Assembly: GCA_005240015.1 (NCBI GenBank)
Contig: SBBV01000396.1
Location: 1-6,198, forward strand
Reading direction: 5' to 3'
From: Candidatus Odyssella thessalonicensis
GTDB taxonomy: Bacteria; Pseudomonadota; Alphaproteobacteria; Bin65
Length of the DNA: 6,198 nt
Made by a program: the position numbers and the translations under genes
Notes under the pieces: generated by a model
The model's database searches: none
What the model saw: the letters and a program-made list of their open reading frames with translations, nothing else
Told to the model about the DNA's origin: nothing
Shown here: positions 4,364-6,198 of the stretch, one piece after another
Layout of the letters: each line of letters starts with the position of its first letter
Numbering within the stretch: the first letter of the stretch is position 1

Positions 4364-5980
4364 ATGAACGAGTCGGACTCGCCGTCCCCTCCGCCGGAGG
4401 GCCCCGCGCCGCCGCCGGAGCCAGCCGCTTCACAACCGAAAGCCGCCGCGAAAGAGCCGCGCAAGCCCGGCCCAAGGACGGGCTTCTACAATTTCGTAAG
4501 CGATTGGTTCAGGTCGCAGGCGCTTCGCACGCCCTTGCATCTCCGCAAGATGGCCGGCTGGCTTGGCACCCATGTGAGGAAAGGCAGGATAGGGCCGAAC
4601 CGCCTCCTGCTGCTCGCGTTCCGCGGCGCCGGGAAATCGACTCTGGTTGGCCTGTTCGCGGCCTATCTGATCTCACGGCAGCCCGATCTGCGCCTGCTCA
4701 CGCTCTCGGCCGATCTGGCGCTCGCGCGCAAGATGGTGCGCAACGTCAAGCGCATCATCGAGGCGCACCCGTGGATTCCGCGGCTGAAGCCCAAGAAGCC
4801 CGAGCTCTGGGGCAGCGAGCAGTTCACGGTGCTGCGCAAGGCCGAGCTGCGCGATCCCACCATGCTCGCGCGCGGCGCCGAAGGAAACTTCACGGGCTCG
4901 CGCGCCGAGGTGGTGATCTGCGACGACGTCGAGGTGCCGGGCAATTCCGACACGCCGGCCAAGCGCGCGGCGTTGCGCGAGAAGCTCGCCGAGATCGAGT
5001 TCGTGCTCGTGCCCGGCGGCATGCAGCTCTATCTCGGCACGCCGCACAGCTACTACTCGATCTACGCCGAGACGCCGCGCAAGGAAGTGGGCGAAACGCG
5101 CCCGTTCCTCGACGGCTTCGAGCGCAGGGCGTTCCCGATCCGCACCGCGGATGGAACGCCGCAGTGGCCGAAGCGGTATGACGAAGAAGAGATCGCCGCC
5201 ATCGAGCGCGCGACCGGCCCGATCAGGTTCGCGAGCCAGATGATGCTCACGCCGATGGCGCCGGAGCAGTGCCGCTTCGATGCCGGCAAGCTGCTGCGCT
5301 ATGCGGGCGAGGTCGAGTATCGCGAGCAGCAGGGCCGCGCCAGCTACTGGCTCGAGGGCCGGAAGCTCGCCTCGGTGCGCGTCTGGTGGGACCCCGCCTA
5401 CGGCGAGACCGAGAAGCACGACCGCAACGCGATCGCGCTGCTCTATCAGGACGCGGCGGGCCATTACTGGATCCACCGCGTCCACTATTTCCGGCACGAC
5501 GCGGCGCTGGCCGAGCGCGATCCCGCGGGCCACGCCGAGGCCGATCAGCTCTGCCGCGAGGCGGCGCGTTTCGCCGAAGAGCACCGCGTGCCCGCGATCA
5601 CGGTCGAGGACAACGGCGTGGGCAAGGTGCTGCCGGGTCTCTTGCGCAAGCTCTTTTCCGAGAAGCGCATGCCGATCAGCGTGCTCGAGCACCACGCGCG
5701 CACGTCGAAGAGCGGCCGCATCCTCGACGCGATCGACGTGCGCCTCGCCGCCGGGCTGCTGCACGCGCATGCTAGCGTCTGCGACGGGCCCTTCCTCGAG
5801 GAGCTGCGCGGCTGGCAGCCCGAGCGGGCGAGCCAGCCCGACGACGGGCTCGACGCGGTGGCCGGCGCGATCCTGGCCGAGCCGGTGCGCCTTGGGCCCT
5901 ACCCGCGCGCGCCGGGCGAGCACGGCGCCTGGCGCATGAGCGGCCAGGTGCATCAGGCGCGCACCGAGTTCGATCCCTGA
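4364..5980 (+). CDS. terL: Phage terminase large subunit (packaging ATPase/nuclease)
   Basis: A 538-residue DNA-packaging motor protein with both expected domains. A Pro-rich low-complexity N-terminus (7-28) precedes the ATPase. Its Walker A-like motif is FRGAGKST (86-93), Walker B is VVICDD (183-188) followed by VE, and coupling motif III is LYLGTPHS (222-229). The RNase H-like nuclease domain has acidic residues D343 (WWDPAYG), E415/D416 (TVEDNGVG) and D493/D494/D497 (PDDGLDAVAGAI). The DDVEVPGNSDT and YLGTP stretches resemble T7 gp19-type terminases from memory; the lineage assignment is inference. The ATG at 4364 was chosen. The frame opens upstream to a TTG at 4268, but that extension lies inside the 42-residue gene and is unlike the family. 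No clear Shine-Dalgarno precedes 4364, so translation may depend on reinitiation after the stop at 4347. No small subunit gene is recognised nearby. All catalytic positions look intact. Confidence 0.93.
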   Translation: MNESDSPSPPPEGPAPPPEPAASQPKAAAKEPRKPGPRTGFYNFVSDWFRSQALRTPLHLRKMAGWLGTHVRKGRIGPNRLLLLAFRGAGKSTLVGLFAAYLISRQPDLRLLTLSADLALARKMVRNVKRIIEAHPWIPRLKPKKPELWGSEQFTVLRKAELRDPTMLARGAEGNFTGSRAEVVICDDVEVPGNSDTPAKRAALREKLAEIEFVLVPGGMQLYLGTPHSYYSIYAETPRKEVGETRPFLDGFERRAFPIRTADGTPQWPKRYDEEEIAAIERATGPIRFASQMMLTPMAPEQCRFDAGKLLRYAGEVEYREQQGRASYWLEGRKLASVRVWWDPAYGETEKHDRNAIALLYQDAAGHYWIHRVHYFRHDAALAERDPAGHAEADQLCREAARFAEEHRVPAITVEDNGVGKVLPGLLRKLFSEKRMPISVLEHHARTSKSGRILDAIDVRLAAGLLHAHASVCDGPFLEELRGWQPERASQPDDGLDAVAGAILAEPVRLGPYPRAPGEHGAWRMSGQVHQARTEFDP

Positions 5981-5990
5981 CGCCCTGAAG

Positions 5991-6146
5991 CCTTCCCCCG
6001 CTTGCGGGGGAAGGTTGGATGGGGGCGAGGACGCCGCAGAGCGCTGGCCCGCGTTCGCACGCGGCCGCACGCCCGCGCTTCATCGGGCATGGCGGCTTGT
6101 CGTCCTGACCCCCACCCCACCCTCCCCCGCTCTTCGCGGGGGAGGG
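5991..6146. repeat. REP/REPIN-like inverted pair of GC-rich hairpins
   Basis: The left hairpin has perfect 11-bp arms CCTTCCCCCGC (5991-6001) and GCGGGGGAAGG (6004-6014). The right hairpin has perfect 11-bp arms CCCTCCCCCGC (6120-6130) and GCGGGGGAGGG (6136-6146). The flanks facing inward are complementary too: GGGGGcgAGGACG (6021-6033) against CGTCCTgaCCCCC (6101-6113). The two units are therefore in opposite orientation, as in a REPIN. A small CCGCGT/ACGCGG hairpin (6049-6064) lies between them. The left stem starts 10 bases after the terL stop and may also stabilise or end its message, but no U-run is present. Six-frame translation gives NLPPQAGEG- and LPREERGRVGWG-type peptides, which are well-known spurious products of such repeats. 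Confidence 0.75.
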
Positions 6147-6185
6147 AGTTGGTTTGTTCCGTCCTCAATCACAAGGAGTACGACG

Positions 6186-6198
6186 ATGACGCTGCGCC
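6186..6198 (+). CDS. Start of the next gene (3' partial)
   Basis: An ATG at 6186 follows an ideal ribosome site AAGGAG (6173-6178) with a seven-base gap. The four codons visible read M-T-L-R before the window ends. The spacing and motif quality make a real start likely, but the product cannot be identified. The 39 bases between the REP-like element and this ATG hold no clear promoter, so whether it is a phage late gene or a host gene is open. Confidence 0.6.

Noticed and set aside
4673..6070. 465-codon open frame on the minus strand across terL
   Set aside because: It is the antisense shadow of a GC-rich gene. The protein is Arg/Ala/Leu-rich with no domain, and it runs into the REP-like element, giving the spurious NLPPQAGEG peptide.
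5772..6168. Two minus-strand frames over the terL end and REP-like element
   Set aside because: Their peptides (IQPSPASGG, LPREERGRVGWG) are typical translation artefacts of REP hairpins.
1..6198. CRISPR array, tRNA, rRNA or insertion sequence
   Set aside because: No regularly spaced direct repeats, cloverleaf, rRNA segments or transposase motifs were seen on either strand.

Overview
The window looks like a piece of an integrated phage or phage remnant in a GC-rich proteobacterium. An alphaproteobacterium is most likely, judged from codon choice, the antitoxin family and the 'LPPQAGEG'-type REP sequences near the right edge. No tRNA, rRNA, integrase or attachment site is visible, so neither the host taxon nor the prophage boundaries can be fixed here.

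Layout, left to right. (1) Positions 2-565 (+) are the 3' end of a phage tail-fibre or virion structural gene that enters from outside the window. (2) Positions 569-2708 form a block of four genes on the minus strand: a GNAT acetyltransferase, a short-chain dehydrogenase/reductase (SDR), and a MazF/PemK-type toxin with its DUF3018 (MazE-like) antitoxin. These are not virion genes and look like accessory cargo. The GNAT and tail genes are clearly poorer in GC (about 53-57% in two 60-base lines counted) than the SDR and the phage late genes (75% in one line counted inside terL). (3) Positions 2863-4060 (+) are a tightly coupled lysis cassette: a FlgJ-type glucosaminidase endolysin, a two-TM holin-like protein and an Rz-like inner-membrane spanin candidate, joined by TGATG and ATGA stop/start overlaps. 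(4) Positions 4062-4116 hold a short CACGGAGG-type tandem repeat, followed by a 42-residue one-TM protein (4219-4347). (5) Positions 4364-5980 (+) encode the terminase large subunit, with ATPase and nuclease motifs intact and a look of the T7 gp19 (DNA maturase B) lineage. (6) Positions 5991-6146 are a REP/REPIN-like inverted pair of hairpins. After it, a new + strand gene starts at 6186 behind a strong Shine-Dalgarno and runs off the window.

How it works together: tail fibre, holin, Rz-like spanin, then TerL resembles the right end of the T7-type late region. Here the endolysin joins the lysis cassette, no small terminase is recognised, and the GNAT/SDR/toxin-antitoxin block sits in reverse orientation between tail fibre and lysis genes. 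The toxin-antitoxin pair has its own promoter/operator (2724-2757), built from a perfect 14-bp palindrome beside a perfect 12-bp palindrome, so it can be expressed while the phage genes are silent and could stabilise the element. The most unusual points are this inverted cargo block, the clean palindromic control sites, and the REPIN-like element directly behind terL.
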